From the NCBI RefSeq assembly GCF_002213415.1, contig NZ_NJGU01000004.1:186001-250000 (forward strand): a stretch of DNA of 64,000 nt. Direction: 5' to 3'. The notes under the pieces were generated by a model. The model saw only the letters and a program-made list of their open reading frames with translations, was not told the DNA's origin and ran no database searches. A program made the position numbers and the translations under genes. Shown in pieces: positions 7,698 to 18,137 of the stretch (positions within the stretch are counted from its first letter, which is position 1; each line of letters begins with the position of its first letter). The stretch is from Herbaspirillum robiniae (GTDB lineage Bacteria; Pseudomonadota; Gammaproteobacteria; Burkholderiales; Burkholderiaceae_D).

Positions 7698-10604
7698 TCA
7701 GCCGGTGTTGCGCAGGCCGGCGGCGACGCCGTTGATGGTGAGGTGGATGCCGCGCTGCACGCGTTCTTCCGGCGTGCGTTTGGCGGCCACGGTGGCGCGG
7801 TGGCGCTTGATCAGTTCGACCTGCAGGTGGTTCAGCGGGTCGAGGTAGGCGAAGCGGTTCTTGATCGAGCGCGCCAGTAGCGGGTTGGCCGACAGGCGTT
7901 CCTTGCTGCCGGTGATCGAGGACAGCAGGGCGCTGGTGCGCTCGTGCTCGTCGGTGATGCGGCCGAAGATCGTGTTGCGCAGCTTGCGGTCGGCCACCAG
8001 TCCCGCGTAGCGCGAGGCCACGGCGAGGTCGGTCTTGGACAGCACCATGTCCATGTTGGACAGCAGCGCCGCGAAGAACGGCCATTCCTTGCACATGGCG
8101 CGCAGCGTGGCCAGGCGCCTGGCGTTTTCCTTGGCGTTGCCGGCGTCTTCCAGCCAGCCCGAGACCGCGCTGCCGAAGCCGTACCAGCCCGGGAACAGCA
8201 GGCGACACTGGCCCCAGGAGAAGCCCCAGGGAATCGCGCGCAGGTCTTCGATGCGCTGGGTCGCCTTGCGCGAGGCCGGGCGCGAGCCGATGTTGAGCTG
8301 CGCGATTTCGGCGATCGGCGTGGCGGCGAAGAAGTAGTCGGTGAAGCCCGGGGTCTCGTAGACCAGGTTGCGGTAGGCGCGGTAGGCGCGTTCGGACAAC
8401 TCTTCCATCACGCGCTCGAACTCGGCCAGCTTCCTGGCCTCCTTGCCGTCGGCCGCATGCGGCATCAGGCTGGCTTCCAGGGTCGCGGCGACCAGCAGTT
8501 CCAGATTGCGGCGGCCGATTTCCGGATTGGAGAACTTGGAGGCGATGATCTCGCCCTGTTCGGTCAGGCGGATCTGGCCGTTCACGGTGCCCGGCGGCTG
8601 CGCCAGGATGGCCTGGTAGCTCGGGCCGCCGCCGCGGCCGACGGTGCCGCCGCGGCCGTGGAACAGGCGCAGCTTGACGCCTGCCTCGTTGAACAGCTCG
8701 ACCAGCTGGTTCTCGGCCTTGTAGAGCTCCCAGTTGGAGGTCAGGAAGCCGCCGTCCTTGTTGGAATCCGAATAGCCCAGCATCACTTCCTGCAGCTTGC
8801 CCTGCTTGGTGATCAGCGGCTTGACCTGCGGCAGCGTCAGCCAGCCGCGCATGATCTCGGCGGCGCAGCGCAGGTCGGGGATGGTCTCGAACAGCGGGAT
8901 GACCATCAGCTCCAGTTCCTTCAGCTGGTTGCCTTCGATGTGCAGCAGGCCCGTCTCCTTCTGCAGCAGCAGCACTTCCAGCAGGTCGGACAGGGTCTCG
9001 GTGTGCGAGATGATGTAGTTGCGGATGGCGCGCTCGCCGTAACGGCGGCGGATCTCGCGCGCGGTGCGCAGGATGGCGAGCTCGGAATTGGTTTCGTCGG
9101 CGTAGTCCAGGTAGGGCGAATACAGCAGGCGCGGCCTGGACAGTTCGCCCAGCAGCAGCGCGACCTTGCGTTCCTCGCTCAGCGCCGCGTAGTCGTTTTC
9201 CACCTGCGCCTTGGCGAACAGCTCGGCCAGCACGCGCTCGTGGATGTCGGAGCTCTGGCGCATGTCCAGCGTGGCCAGGTGGAAGCCGAAGATCTCGACA
9301 GCGCGCTTCAAGCCCGCCAGGCGCGGCTTGACCAGCGCGGCGCCGTGGTTGGCCTGCAGCGAGGCCACCAGCACCTCCAGCTCGGCCACGCAGTCGGCCG
9401 GCGCGGCATAGGGCGCTGCGGCGCCCACTTCCTGGCGCAGGATGTTGACCACGCCCAGCGCGCGGGCGGTGGCGGCCAGGCGCGCGTACACGCCGATCAG
9501 GGCGCGGCGGTAGGGCTCGTCGGCGCGGTGGTCGGAATGGTCGGGCGAGGCGTCGGCCAGCTTTTGCAGCTCGGCGCTGGCGTCCACCATCAGGGTCGAG
9601 ATCGAGAGCTCGGCGCCCAGCGTGTGCACCTCTTCCAGGTAGTAGTCGAAGATGGTGGCCGACTGGCGCTTCAGCGCATGCTGCATGGTGCCGGCGTTGA
9701 CGTTGGGATTGCCGTCGCGGTCGCCGCCGATCCAGCTGCCCATCTGCAGGTAGGGCGGCAGTTCGGCCGCCGCGCGGGATTTGCCGCGCGAGGGGAACTG
9801 GCTGTCGATCTCGGCTTCGACGTCGTCGTACAGCGCCGGCAATTCGCGCAGGAAGGTGATGCGGTAGTAGGAGAGGGCGTTTTCGATCTCGTCGGCCACC
9901 GTCAGCTTGGTATAGCGCAGCATGCGCGTCTGCCACAGCGTGGCGATGCGCGCGCGCAGCAGCTCGGTGTTGTGGCGCAGCTCCTTGGGCGTGAGCGGAT
10001 TGTCGCGCTCGGCCACCAGGCGGGCGATCTCGCGCTCGGCGTCCAGGATGCTCTTGCGCTGCACTTCGGTCGGGTGGGCGGTCAGCACCGGCGAGACCAG
10101 CGCATCCTTGAGGAAGTTGCGCACCTGGGCGCCGGACACGCCGGCGTCATCCAGGCGCGACAGCGCATACGCCACGCTGCTGGGCTGCGGCGCGGAACCC
10201 GCCAGCAGGTGCGCGCGGCGGCGGCGGTTGTGGTGCTGGTCCTCGGCGATGTTGGCCAGGTGCGAGAAATACGAGAAGGCGCGCACCACCGAATTGGTCT
10301 GGTCGCGGGTCAATTTCTTCAGCAGCTTGTCGAGCTCGGCGCCGGCCTTGGCGTCCGACTCGCGGCGAAAGCGCACGGCGGTCTGGCGGATGGTCTCGAC
10401 GACCTCGAAGACTTCGTCGCCTTCCTGTTCGCGCACGACCTCGCCCAGCAGGCGGCCGAGCAGGCGGATGTCTTCTTTGAGCGGCGCGTCCTTGTCGACG
10501 CCGCGAACGGTCTTGCTGGCGGCGGGTGTGGATTTTGCGTCGCCGGAACGGGAGTTGGAGGAAGCGGAGCGGGCACTGCGTTTAGTTGGATTTGTAGTTG
10601 CCAT
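7698..10604 (-). CDS. ppc: Phosphoenolpyruvate carboxylase
   Basis: Carboxylates phosphoenolpyruvate with bicarbonate to oxaloacetate, an anaplerotic reaction in the cytoplasm. The 968-residue length is slightly long because of a Ser/Thr/Lys-rich N-terminus (about 45 residues). Catalytic signatures are intact: [12 protein letters not shown] near residue 175, [23 protein letters not shown] near 620 and [16 protein letters not shown] near 660. The C-terminus ends RNTG, a variant of the usual QNTG. An ATG at 10602-10604 is preferred over an in-frame TTG two codons earlier. It is divergent from the hem operon, an arrangement seen in other betaproteobacteria. Confidence 0.96.
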   Translation of the reverse strand: MATTNPTKRSARSASSNSRSGDAKSTPAASKTVRGVDKDAPLKEDIRLLGRLLGEVVREQEGDEVFEVVETIRQTAVRFRRESDAKAGAELDKLLKKLTRDQTNSVVRAFSYFSHLANIAEDQHHNRRRRAHLLAGSAPQPSSVAYALSRLDDAGVSGAQVRNFLKDALVSPVLTAHPTEVQRKSILDAEREIARLVAERDNPLTPKELRHNTELLRARIATLWQTRMLRYTKLTVADEIENALSYYRITFLRELPALYDDVEAEIDSQFPSRGKSRAAAELPPYLQMGSWIGGDRDGNPNVNAGTMQHALKRQSATIFDYYLEEVHTLGAELSISTLMVDASAELQKLADASPDHSDHRADEPYRRALIGVYARLAATARALGVVNILRQEVGAAAPYAAPADCVAELEVLVASLQANHGAALVKPRLAGLKRAVEIFGFHLATLDMRQSSDIHERVLAELFAKAQVENDYAALSEERKVALLLGELSRPRLLYSPYLDYADETNSELAILRTAREIRRRYGERAIRNYIISHTETLSDLLEVLLLQKETGLLHIEGNQLKELELMVIPLFETIPDLRCAAEIMRGWLTLPQVKPLITKQGKLQEVMLGYSDSNKDGGFLTSNWELYKAENQLVELFNEAGVKLRLFHGRGGTVGRGGGPSYQAILAQPPGTVNGQIRLTEQGEIIASKFSNPEIGRRNLELLVAATLEASLMPHAADGKEARKLAEFERVMEELSERAYRAYRNLVYETPGFTDYFFAATPIAEIAQLNIGSRPASRKATQRIEDLRAIPWGFSWGQCRLLFPGWYGFGSAVSGWLEDAGNAKENARRLATLRAMCKEWPFFAALLSNMDMVLSKTDLAVASRYAGLVADRKLRNTIFGRITDEHERTSALLSSITGSKERLSANPLLARSIKNRFAYLDPLNHLQVELIKRHRATVAAKRTPEERVQRGIHLTINGVAAGLRNTG

Positions 10605-10663
10605 GATCAACGTTTGCTGCGGTTTTCGAGGGAGAAAGTCGTGCTTGTGGATCGGTGCTGCAT

Positions 10664-10671
10664 GCTAGAAT
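10664..10671 (+). promoter_or_regulatory. Candidate extended -10 for the hemCDXY operon
   Basis: TGCTAGAAT contains a TGn element and a -10-like TAGAAT, about 112 bases before hemC. TTGTGG lies upstream at a short 15-base spacing, so the -35 is weak. Confidence 0.4.
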
Positions 10672-10782
10672 TTGCGTCGATATTTTTGTCTCTGTCTAAT
10701 TATTTTCAGTCTGAAATCACCGGCCGCCTGCTTTCCCTGTCTCCTCTGCCGCGGGTGCCACGACTGAATCGGAAAGCCCGTC

Positions 10783-11739
10783 TTGAAAGAATTCCCTCCT
10801 TCCAAAATCGTCATCGTCTCGCGTGAGAGCCGCCTTGCCATGTGGCAGGCCGAGCACGTGCGGGACCGGATCCAGGCATTATATCCGCAGTGCAGCATAA
10901 GTATCCTCGGAACCACCACCCGCGGCGACCAGATCCTCGATCGCACGCTGTCCAAGGTGGGCGGCAAGGGCCTGTTCGTCAAGGAGCTGGAGGTGGCCAT
11001 GGCCGAAGGGCGCGCCGATCTCGCGGTGCATTGCCTGAAGGACATGCCGATGGAGCTGCCGGAAGGATTCGAGCTGGCCGTCATCATGGAGCGCGAGGAT
11101 CCGCGCGACGCCTTCGTCTCCAACGACTACGCCTCGCTGGACGCGCTGCCGGCCGGCGCCGTCGTCGGCACCAGCAGCCTGCGCCGCCAGGCGATGATTG
11201 CCGCGCGCTACCCGCATCTGGTGGTCAAGCCGCTGCGCGGCAACCTCGACACCCGCCTCTCCAAGCTCGACCGCGGCGACTACGCGGCCATCATCCTGGC
11301 CGTGGCCGGGCTGAACCGCCTGGGCCTGAAGCAGCGTATCCGCTTCTACCTCGAGCCGGAGCAGAGCCTGCCGTCGCCCGGCCAGGGCACGCTGGCCATC
11401 GAGATCCCGGCCGGTCGCGAAGAGCTGCGCCGCTTCCTGGCGCCGCTGCATGACGAGGCCGCCGCCGTGGCCTCGGCCGCCGAGCGCTCGGTGTCGCGCA
11501 TCTTCGGCGCCAGCTGCCAGATCCCGCTGGCGGCCTACGCCACCGTGGACGGCGCGCGCGTGCGCCTGCGCGCGATGATCGCCACGCCCGACGGCAGCCG
11601 CAGCGCCGCCGCCGAGGCCGAAGGTTCCGCCGACGCGCCGGAAGCGCTGGGCGAACAGGTCGCGGCCCTGCTCAAGGCCAAGGACGCCGACGCCATCCTT
11701 GCCGCCTGCAAGGCGCAGGCCGATGCCGAATCGTCCTGA
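10783..11739 (+). CDS. hemC: Porphobilinogen deaminase (hydroxymethylbilane synthase)
   Basis: Polymerises four porphobilinogens to hydroxymethylbilane in tetrapyrrole synthesis. The 318-residue length fits. Signatures are [15 protein letters not shown] near residue 12, [12 protein letters not shown] near 65, SSLRRQAM near 133, and the cofactor-attachment cysteine in [14 protein letters not shown] near 245. The start is a TTG at 10783, with GGAAAG 6 bases upstream; any later start would lose the conserved SRxSxLA substrate loop. The usual AVHSLKDVP segment reads AVHCLKDMP, with substitutions at two positions. It overlaps hemD by 17 bases. Confidence 0.94.
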   Translation: MKEFPPSKIVIVSRESRLAMWQAEHVRDRIQALYPQCSISILGTTTRGDQILDRTLSKVGGKGLFVKELEVAMAEGRADLAVHCLKDMPMELPEGFELAVIMEREDPRDAFVSNDYASLDALPAGAVVGTSSLRRQAMIAARYPHLVVKPLRGNLDTRLSKLDRGDYAAIILAVAGLNRLGLKQRIRFYLEPEQSLPSPGQGTLAIEIPAGREELRRFLAPLHDEAAAVASAAERSVSRIFGASCQIPLAAYATVDGARVRLRAMIATPDGSRSAAAEAEGSADAPEALGEQVAALLKAKDADAILAACKAQADAESS

Positions 11740-12517
11740 TAGCGGCCGGGCTGCGCCGGTCGTGGTGACGCGGCCGCTGCAGCAGGCGCAGGCTTTCGCA
11801 TCCCGCGTCGAGGCGCTGGGGCGGCAGGCCGAGATATTTCCCTTGCTGGCCATCGAGCCGGTCGACGACCCCTCCGAACTGCAGGCCGTGCTCGGCCGGC
11901 TGGAAGACTTCGCGCTGGCCGTGTTCGTCAGTCCCAACGCCATCGATGCGGCTTTTCGCTGCCTCGGCACTTGGCCTGCCGGCGTGCCGATCGGCATCGT
12001 CGGCGAAGGCAGCCGCGCAGCCTTGCGCGCGCATGGCGTCGACGAGCGCAATGCCGTCATCTTCGCGCCGCAGGGCGACGGCAAGATGGATTCCGAGGAG
12101 CTGCTCAAGGCGCTGCCGCTTGCGCGCCTGCGCGGCGGGCGGGTGCTGGTGGTGCGCGGCCAGAGCGGCCGCGACTTCCTCACCGAGGCCTTGCAAGAGC
12201 AGGGCGTGACGGTCGAGCACGTGACCGCCTACCGCCGCCTGGCGCCCGCGCTGGACGAGCGCAATCGCGCGCGCTTGCTGGCTTTGGCCGACCACGGCGC
12301 GGACTGGGTGGTGACCAGTTCCGAGGCATTACGCAATTTGATCGAGATGACAAGACTAGCCGGAGGCGATGATCGTGTGGTAAAACTGCAACGACAACGG
12401 ATCATCGTCTCGCACCACAGGATCGCGCAGACCGCCCAGTCGCTGGGCTTTTGCGCAGTGATCCTGGCCGGTTCGGGCGACGAACGACTACTTGCCGCGT
12501 TACAATCCAGCCCATGA
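11723..12517 (+). CDS. hemD: Uroporphyrinogen-III synthase
   Basis: Cyclises hydroxymethylbilane to uroporphyrinogen III. It has 264 residues and two alternating domains with few invariant residues, as usual for HemD. It opens with [20 protein letters not shown], contains [11 protein letters not shown] (about residue 73) and ends with [13 protein letters not shown]...[18 protein letters not shown]. The ATG at 11723 lies inside hemC and implies translational coupling. An upstream non-ATG start at 11699 is possible. The hemX start overlaps the stop by ATGA. Confidence 0.92.
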   Translation: MPNRPDSGRAAPVVVTRPLQQAQAFASRVEALGRQAEIFPLLAIEPVDDPSELQAVLGRLEDFALAVFVSPNAIDAAFRCLGTWPAGVPIGIVGEGSRAALRAHGVDERNAVIFAPQGDGKMDSEELLKALPLARLRGGRVLVVRGQSGRDFLTEALQEQGVTVEHVTAYRRLAPALDERNRARLLALADHGADWVVTSSEALRNLIEMTRLAGGDDRVVKLQRQRIIVSHHRIAQTAQSLGFCAVILAGSGDERLLAALQSSP

Positions 12518-13725
12518 ACGAACAGCAATCCACCCCAGAGTCCAATCTGCCGGAGACCAAGCCGGAGGCGAGCTACAACAACGCATCCGCGTCTTCCGCA
12601 TCCTCCTATTATTCCTCGGCTCCCGACGGCACCGCGCCGCTGCGCCGGCGCCAGCGCGTGCTGACCATCCTGCTGCTGCTGGTCATCATCGCCCTGGGCG
12701 CCCAGTGGTGGCTGTCGCGCACCGAGCTGCGCGACCTGCGCAGCGAAGTCGCGCAGCGCCTGCAGACCGGCGACAACAGCAACAACGAGCTCAAGGGCGT
12801 GCTCAAGTCGGTTCAGGAAAACACCAAGGAACTGCAATCCAAGGTCAGCGTGCTCGACAGCAAGCAGGCCGAGTCCCAGAGCCAGCAGCTGGCGCTGGAG
12901 CAGATGTACCAGGACCTCAACAAGAACCGCGACGACTGGGCGCTCTCCGAGATCGAGGAAGTGCTGTCCACCGCCGACCAGCAGCTGGAGCTGGCCGGCA
13001 ACGTGCAGGGCGCGCTGATCGCCCTGCAGAACGCCGACAAGAGCCTGTCGCGTTCGGACAAGCCGCAGTTCATCGCCATCCGCCGCGCGATCGCGCGCGA
13101 CATCGACCGCTTGAAGGCGCTGCCCACCGTGGATATCGCCGGCATCGCCGTGCGCCTGGACAGCGCCATCGGCCAGATCGACAACATGCCGCTGCTGGTG
13201 GACGAGAAGCCGGTCGAATCGGCCAACGAACCCAAGCCGCGCATGGCGCCGCAACCGGCCGCCAAGCCGGCGGCAAAGGCCGCGGCCAAGAACGGCAAGG
13301 CGCAGGCGGCCGACGCCCCGGCCGAACCGTCGGCCTGGTCGCAATGGCTGGCCGGCGCCCAGGACAAATGGCAGAGCATGAGCACCGAGATGTGGGCCGA
13401 GCTGCGCCAGCTGGTGCGCATCCGCGAAGTGCAGACGCCCGAGGCGATCCTGCTGTCGCCGGGCCAGGCCTACTTCGTGCGCGAGAACCTGAAGCTGCGC
13501 CTGCTCAACGCCCGCCTGGCGCTGCTGTCGCGCAATGAGTTCGCCTTCCGCAACGACCTGTCGGCAGCGCAAGACAGCATCGCCAAGTATTTCGACACGC
13601 GCGCCAAGCAGGTGCAGACCACCCAGGCGCTGTTGAAGCAGGTGCAGGGCAGCAACCTGGCGATCCAGATGCCGACGCTGGCCGAGAGCCTGAACGCGGT
13701 GCGCAACTACAAAGCGCGCCACTGA
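12514..13725 (+). CDS. hemX: HemX-family membrane protein
   Basis: A 403-residue protein of the HemX family found next to hemD; the family carries an old uroporphyrinogen-III methyltransferase label, but this protein shows no methyltransferase motifs. A Ser/Asn-rich cytoplasmic N-terminus (1-48) is followed by one membrane helix (about 49-66, VLTILLLLVIIALGAQWW), then a long helical, likely coiled-coil periplasmic domain with many Gln and Lys. An Ala/Lys-rich linker (about 245-270) splits it. It starts inside the hemD stop (ATGA). The exact biochemical role in heme synthesis is not settled. Confidence 0.88.
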   Translation: MNEQQSTPESNLPETKPEASYNNASASSASSYYSSAPDGTAPLRRRQRVLTILLLLVIIALGAQWWLSRTELRDLRSEVAQRLQTGDNSNNELKGVLKSVQENTKELQSKVSVLDSKQAESQSQQLALEQMYQDLNKNRDDWALSEIEEVLSTADQQLELAGNVQGALIALQNADKSLSRSDKPQFIAIRRAIARDIDRLKALPTVDIAGIAVRLDSAIGQIDNMPLLVDEKPVESANEPKPRMAPQPAAKPAAKAAAKNGKAQAADAPAEPSAWSQWLAGAQDKWQSMSTEMWAELRQLVRIREVQTPEAILLSPGQAYFVRENLKLRLLNARLALLSRNEFAFRNDLSAAQDSIAKYFDTRAKQVQTTQALLKQVQGSNLAIQMPTLAESLNAVRNYKARH

Positions 13726-13744
13726 GCGGGACAGGACAATCGAT

Positions 13745-14944
13745 ATGAAAATCCTGCTCTGGCTTCTCACCCTGTTCGCGTCCGCCATCGGCCTGGCCGT
13801 GCTGGCGCGCTTCAATCCGGGCAACGTGGTGCTGTTCTACCCGCCGTACCGGATCGATCTTTCGCTGAATTTCTTCATCTTCGCGATCCTGGCGATCTTC
13901 CTCGCCATCTACGTGGTCATCCGCGCCGTGCGCCTGACGCAGAAGCTGCCCGGCCGCGTGATCGCCTATCGCCGCGCCAAGCGCGAGAATGAGAGCAACA
14001 AGGCCCTGCGCGACTCCCTCAAGGCCTATTTCGAAGGCCGTTTCGGCCAGGCCGAGAAGTCTGCCACGCGCGCCTCCGACCTGCCGGACAACGCCGGCAT
14101 CGCCGCGCTGATCGGCGCGCGCGCCGCGCACCGCATGCGCCAGGGCGACCGCCGCGATATCTGGCTGGCCAGCACCGAAGTCGATCCGACCCTGAAGGCG
14201 GCGCGCCTGATGACGGCGCTGGAGCTGCAGGTCGACGAGCATCACTTCAAGCAGGCGTTGGAAACGGTCGAAGAGCTCAACGCCAACGGCACCCGCCACA
14301 TCCAGGCGCTGCAATGGGCCCTGAAGGCCAACCAGCAAGCCAAGAACTGGCCCGAGGTGCTGCGCCTGGTGCAGACGCTGGACAAGCGCAATGCGCTGCA
14401 TCCGGCGCTGTCGAACCGCCTGCGCGAGATGTCTTACGATGCGCTGATGTCGGACCGCGCGCACGACGCCGAGTCGATCCGCCTGCTTTGGTCGGGCGTG
14501 CCCAGCGCGGACAAGCTCAAGCCCTTCATCGCGGCCCGCGCGGCGCATGCCTTCTCGACCCGCGGCCTGCACGACGAGGCGCGCACCTTGCTGGAACGCG
14601 CGCTGGCCGCCGACTGGGACATCCGCCTGCTGCGCGCCTACCGCGAGTCGACCGCGGAAGCCGGTTCGGCCGCGTTGCTGGCGCAGATCGAGCATTGCGA
14701 GGCCTGGCTGGCCAAGAACCCGACCGACGCCGAGCTGGCCCTGACCCTGGGCATGTTCTGCCTGCGCCAGAAGCTGTGGGGCAAGGCCCAGCGTCATCTG
14801 GAGCAGGCCCTGTCGGACGCCATCGAGCCGCGCACCGTGCGCGAGTCGCACCTGGCGCTGGCGCAATTGCACGAAGCACTGGACCAGCCCGAACAAGCCA
14901 GCGCGCACTACAAGCAATGCGCGCTGGCTACGGCGATCCGCTGA
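13745..14944 (+). CDS. hemY: HemY protein, TPR-containing
   Basis: A 399-residue inner-membrane protein of the proteobacterial HemY family (unrelated to the Gram-positive protoporphyrinogen oxidase of the same name). Two N-terminal membrane helices (about 3-20 and 42-60) are followed by the conserved LPGRVIAYRRAKRENE segment and TPR-like helical repeats to the C-terminus (for example LARTEAEL-type and LGMFCLRQKLWGKAQRHLEQAL). It follows hemX by 19 bases and ends the operon at a strong terminator. It is thought to support late heme biosynthesis or assembly; the mechanism is unknown. Confidence 0.9.
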   Translation: MKILLWLLTLFASAIGLAVLARFNPGNVVLFYPPYRIDLSLNFFIFAILAIFLAIYVVIRAVRLTQKLPGRVIAYRRAKRENESNKALRDSLKAYFEGRFGQAEKSATRASDLPDNAGIAALIGARAAHRMRQGDRRDIWLASTEVDPTLKAARLMTALELQVDEHHFKQALETVEELNANGTRHIQALQWALKANQQAKNWPEVLRLVQTLDKRNALHPALSNRLREMSYDALMSDRAHDAESIRLLWSGVPSADKLKPFIAARAAHAFSTRGLHDEARTLLERALAADWDIRLLRAYRESTAEAGSAALLAQIEHCEAWLAKNPTDAELALTLGMFCLRQKLWGKAQRHLEQALSDAIEPRTVRESHLALAQLHEALDQPEQASAHYKQCALATAIR

Positions 14945-14966
14945 ACCAATTCGCCGGTATCGGAAC

Positions 14967-15002
14967 AAAGGCGGAAGCGGCTGCGGCCCTTCCGCCTTTT
15001 TT
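14967..15002 (+). terminator. Terminator of the hemCDXY operon
   Basis: AAGGCGGAAG pairs with CTTCCGCCTT, followed by a run of six T, 23 bases after the hemY stop. Confidence 0.88.
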
Positions 15003-15157
15003 CATGCCTGCCGGCGCTGTCATGCTGGCGTAAGTTGCCGCCGCTAAGGTGGCGCCAGGCCTGAGCCCGTTGGCCGCGCGCATGCAGGTTGGCGCGCGGA
15101 AACGGTCCGGCAGAGCTTTTCCGGGCGTACGAGGTCGGAAGCTTGGCAGAATGCCGC

Positions 15158-15163
15158 TATAAT
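15158..15163 (+). promoter_or_regulatory. -10 box of ppa
   Basis: A perfect TATAAT lies about 95 bases before the ppa ATG. The -35 region at correct spacing (TCGGAA) is poor, so an activator or UP-like input may be needed. Confidence 0.5.
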
Positions 15164-15256
15164 TGCGGCTTTCTGCGATTTCCGCGCTTTATGCGCGGAT
15201 TGGCGCCGATCCAGAATTCCGCTTTTTCGTTTTCTTTCCCCCTTAGTGAGAATCCC

Positions 15257-15793
15257 ATGAGCCTGAACAACGTTCCCTCCGGCCGCGACCTGCCGAATGA
15301 TTTCAACGTGATCATCGAGATCCCGATGAACGCCGATCCGATCAAGTACGAAGTGGACAAGGATACCGGCGCGATCTTCGTCGACCGTTTCATGGGCACC
15401 GCCATGCACTATCCGTGCAACTACGGCTACATCCCCCAGACCCTGTCGCAAGACGGCGACCCGGTCGACGTGCTGGTGATCACCCCGTTCCCGCTGATCC
15501 CGGGCGTGGTGGTGCGCTGCCGTCCGATCGGCGTGCTGAAGATGTCCGATGAGTCGGGCATCGACGCCAAGCTGCTGGCCGTGCCGGTCGACAAGATCCT
15601 GCCGATCTACACCCACTGGCAAAAGCCGGAAGACCTGAACGAACTGCGCCTGAGCCAGATCAAGCACTTCTTCGAGCACTACAAGGACCTGGAAAAGGGC
15701 AAGTGGGTCAAGGTCGAAGGCTGGGAAGGCCCGGACGCGGCCCGCGAAGAAATCCTGGCAGGCGTGGAAGCCTACAAGAAGGCTGCCAAGTAA
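15257..15793 (+). CDS. ppa: Inorganic pyrophosphatase
   Basis: Family I soluble pyrophosphatase: hydrolyses pyrophosphate to drive biosynthesis. It has 178 residues, the normal bacterial size. The signature DGDPVDVLV is intact (about residues 66-74), with the metal-binding aspartates, and the neighbouring [10 protein letters not shown] and [16 protein letters not shown] segments are standard. The ATG at 15257 gives the family length; the open frame upstream is untranslated leader. It has its own promoter and terminator. Confidence 0.97.
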   Translation: MSLNNVPSGRDLPNDFNVIIEIPMNADPIKYEVDKDTGAIFVDRFMGTAMHYPCNYGYIPQTLSQDGDPVDVLVITPFPLIPGVVVRCRPIGVLKMSDESGIDAKLLAVPVDKILPIYTHWQKPEDLNELRLSQIKHFFEHYKDLEKGKWVKVEGWEGPDAAREEILAGVEAYKKAAK

Positions 15794-15813
15794 GCTGCAG
15801 TTGCTTTGCGAAG

Positions 15814-15850
15814 GCAAAAAGCCGGCCCTGCGCCGGCTTTTTGCTTTTTT
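15814..15850 (+). terminator. Terminator of ppa
   Basis: AAAAAGCCGGC and GCCGGCTTTTT form the stem, followed by GCTTTTTT, about 20 bases after the ppa stop. Confidence 0.88.
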
Positions 15851-16164
15851 GATGTGTTGTTTTGGTGGATGCCGATGCCGGTACAGGAAAACGTCGCTGG
15901 ATCCCGGCCTGCGCCGTGATCACACGTAGGCGGTCATTCACACGCGAGGCGCTTCAAGTTGCTTTCGACGATGAAGCTCCGGCCCTAAGTGGTCGGAATC
16001 GCCTCCCCGGTGTCGTCCTGACGAAAGTCAGGACCCAGTGTCGTTCGTCGCGCGCGAAGGTCGGCATTGACTGCGCAGCCAACGCCACTGGATCCCGGCC
16101 TGCATCGGGATGGCGGAGGAGATGTGGCAGCGCCGATATCCCGGCATGTGCGGCAAAAACAAAG

Positions 16165-16197
16165 ACGCCCTGTCAGGCGGCCTGACAGGGCGTTTTT
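16165..16197. terminator. Terminator downstream of prfC
   Basis: ACGCCCTGTCAGG and CCTGACAGGGCGT form a perfect 13-base-pair stem with a CGG loop. A T-run follows on the plus strand; on the minus strand (prfC side) the tail is CTTTGTTTTTG. It probably acts in both directions. Confidence 0.75.
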
Positions 16198-16216
16198 CAG
16201 TACATGGCGACGAAAT

Positions 16217-17899
16217 TCAATCCAGCTTCGCTGCATGCTCCCGCGTCGCATGGAACACCACCTCCGGCCAGCGCTCCTGCGTCAGGCGCAGGTTCACGCC
16301 CGAGCTGGCAAGGTAGGCCAGGTTGCCGGCGGCGTCGACCGCCAGGTTGGCGCCGGCCGAGGATTTCTCGAAGTCGGCCAGTTTCTTCTTGTCCTCGCAG
16401 GTGATCCAGCGCGCGCTGCTGATGCTGGTGCCTTCGAAGACTGCGTCCACGCCGTACTCGTTGAGCAGGCGGCTGGCCACCACTTCGAACTGCAGCACGC
16501 CCACCGCGCCCAGGATCAGGTCGCTGCCGGTGACCGGCTTGAACACCTGCACTGCGCCTTCTTCACCCAGCTGCTGCAGGCCCTTGTGCAATTGCTTGAT
16601 CTTCAGCGGATTGCGGATGCGCGCCACGCGGAAGAAGTCCGGCGCGAAGTAGGGGATGCCGGTGAACTGCAGCATCTCGCCTTCGGAGAAGCTGTCGCCG
16701 ATCTGCATGTTGCCGTGGTTGGGCAGGCCGATGATGTCGCCGGCGTAGGCTTCTTCCACCTGTTCGCGGCTCGAGGCCATGAAGGTCACCACCGAAGACA
16801 CCTTGATGTCGCGGTTCAGGCGCAGGTGCTTCAATTTCATGCCGCGCTCGAAGCGGCCCGAGCACACGCGCAGGAAGGCGATGCGGTCGCGGTGCGCCGG
16901 GTCCATGTTGGCCTGGATCTTGAACACGAAACCGGAGAACGGTTCTTCCACCGGCTTGACTTCGCGCACCGTCGCATCGCGGCCGCCCGGGCCCGGGGCC
17001 CAGTCCAGCAGCGCGTCGAGAATCTCGCGCACGCCGAAGTTGTTGACCGCCGAGCCGAAGAACACCGGGGTCTGCACGCCGGCCAGGAAGTCCTCCAGGC
17101 TGAAGGGATGCGAGGCGCCATGCACCAGCTCCACTTCCATCTTCAGTTGCTCGATTTCCATCGGGAACATCTCGGCCAGCTTGGGATTGTCGATGCCCTT
17201 GATGATTTCCACGTTGCCGTTGGCGCGCTCTTCGCCGGCCTTGAACAGCATGATCTCGTCGCGCAGCAGGTGATACACGCCGCGGAAGTTCTTGCCCATG
17301 CCGATGGGCCAGGTCACCGGCGCGCACTGGATCTTCAGCACCGATTCCAGCTCGTCCAGCAGTTCCAGCGGATCGCGGGTTTCGCGGTCCAGCTTGTTCA
17401 TGAAGGTGATGATCGGGGTGTTGCGCATGCGGCAGACGTTGAGCAGCTTGATGGTCTGCTCTTCCACGCCCTTGGCCGCGTCGATCACCATCAGCGCGGA
17501 GTCGACCGCGGTCAGCACGCGGTAGGTGTCTTCCGAGAAGTCCTGGTGGCCCGGGGTGTCGAGCAGGTTCACCACGTGGTCGCGGTATTCGAACTGCATC
17601 ACCGAGCTGGCCACCGAGATGCCGCGCTGCTTTTCGATCTCCATCCAGTCCGAGGTCGCATGGCGCGCGCTCTTGCGCGCCTTCACGGTACCCGCCATCT
17701 GGATCGCGCCGGAGAACAGCAGCAGCTTTTCGGTCAGCGTGGTCTTGCCGGCGTCGGGGTGGGAAATGATGCCGAAGGTGCGGCGGCGCTTTACTTCGCG
17801 CGCGATCAGGTCGGTCGAGACTTTACGCTCGCCGGAATCGGCGGCGCCTGCAGTAGCGTCGATGTCGGCGCCATTGATGTCGTTGCTGGGTTCTTGCAT
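16217..17899 (-). CDS. prfC: Peptide chain release factor 3
   Basis: Translational GTPase that removes RF1/RF2 from the ribosome after termination. It has 560 residues; the common length is about 530, the excess being a variable 30-residue N-terminus. G1 motif [14 protein letters not shown]2 segment [13 protein letters not shown]3 [12 protein letters not shown] and G4 FMNKLDRE are all intact, followed by domain II and the RF3 C-terminal domain ending at [19 protein letters not shown]. The ATG at 17897-17899 is chosen as the first start without a long unrelated extension; the frame is open up to 18022. Confidence 0.95.
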   Translation of the reverse strand: MQEPSNDINGADIDATAGAADSGERKVSTDLIAREVKRRRTFGIISHPDAGKTTLTEKLLLFSGAIQMAGTVKARKSARHATSDWMEIEKQRGISVASSVMQFEYRDHVVNLLDTPGHQDFSEDTYRVLTAVDSALMVIDAAKGVEEQTIKLLNVCRMRNTPIITFMNKLDRETRDPLELLDELESVLKIQCAPVTWPIGMGKNFRGVYHLLRDEIMLFKAGEERANGNVEIIKGIDNPKLAEMFPMEIEQLKMEVELVHGASHPFSLEDFLAGVQTPVFFGSAVNNFGVREILDALLDWAPGPGGRDATVREVKPVEEPFSGFVFKIQANMDPAHRDRIAFLRVCSGRFERGMKLKHLRLNRDIKVSSVVTFMASSREQVEEAYAGDIIGLPNHGNMQIGDSFSEGEMLQFTGIPYFAPDFFRVARIRNPLKIKQLHKGLQQLGEEGAVQVFKPVTGSDLILGAVGVLQFEVVASRLLNEYGVDAVFEGTSISSARWITCEDKKKLADFEKSSAGANLAVDAAGNLAYLASSGVNLRLTQERWPEVVFHATREHAAKLD

Positions 17900-18137
17900 G
17901 TCGGATCTGTCGGTTCGGGGCAAAGCGCCGTCACATGGCCCGGGGAAGGCCAATGAAAAAAGGGCTGGAAAATCCAACCCTTGATGGCCTCGCATGCGCG
18001 ACCTTGCGGGCGCGCGCGGCATGTTCGGAAAACTCTGGAAAGTGCAGGATTATACCCGATCCGGATCGCGCCAAGCCCGGTTTTCCGGCGGGCAACAGGT
18101 CCCGCCGGAAACGCCAGGAAGCCGCTCGCCTGGCCGC

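Larger units (their letters stand above)
14945..15256 (+). other. hemY-ppa intergenic region
   Basis: No gene in 312 bases. It holds the hemCDXY terminator and the ppa promoter, followed by a roughly 90-base untranslated leader rich in pyrimidine tracts just before ppa. Confidence 0.5.
15794..16216. repeat. Intergenic region with REP-like repeats
   Basis: No gene in 423 bases. TGGATCCCGGCCTGC occurs twice (15898-15912 and 16089-16103), each followed by a degraded complement (GTGATCAC, ATCGGGAT). Between them TCCTGAC-GAAA-GTCAGGA (16016-16033) is a perfect 7-base-pair hairpin with a GAAA loop, followed by CCCAGTG. This looks like the short palindromic dispersed repeats of betaproteobacterial genomes, here as degenerate copies. 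I infer the family from form; copies elsewhere cannot be checked here. Confidence 0.55.

Noticed and set aside
7944-10826. 960-codon plus-strand frame opposite ppc
   Set aside because: It mirrors the ppc codon pattern; the protein is Gln/His/Gly-rich with no domain, and ppc motifs on the other strand are complete.
15887-16185. Small plus-strand frame 15862-16185 in the ppa-prfC gap
   Set aside because: It runs through palindromic repeats, has no ribosome site and is rich in Arg/Ser; it is better explained as repeat DNA.
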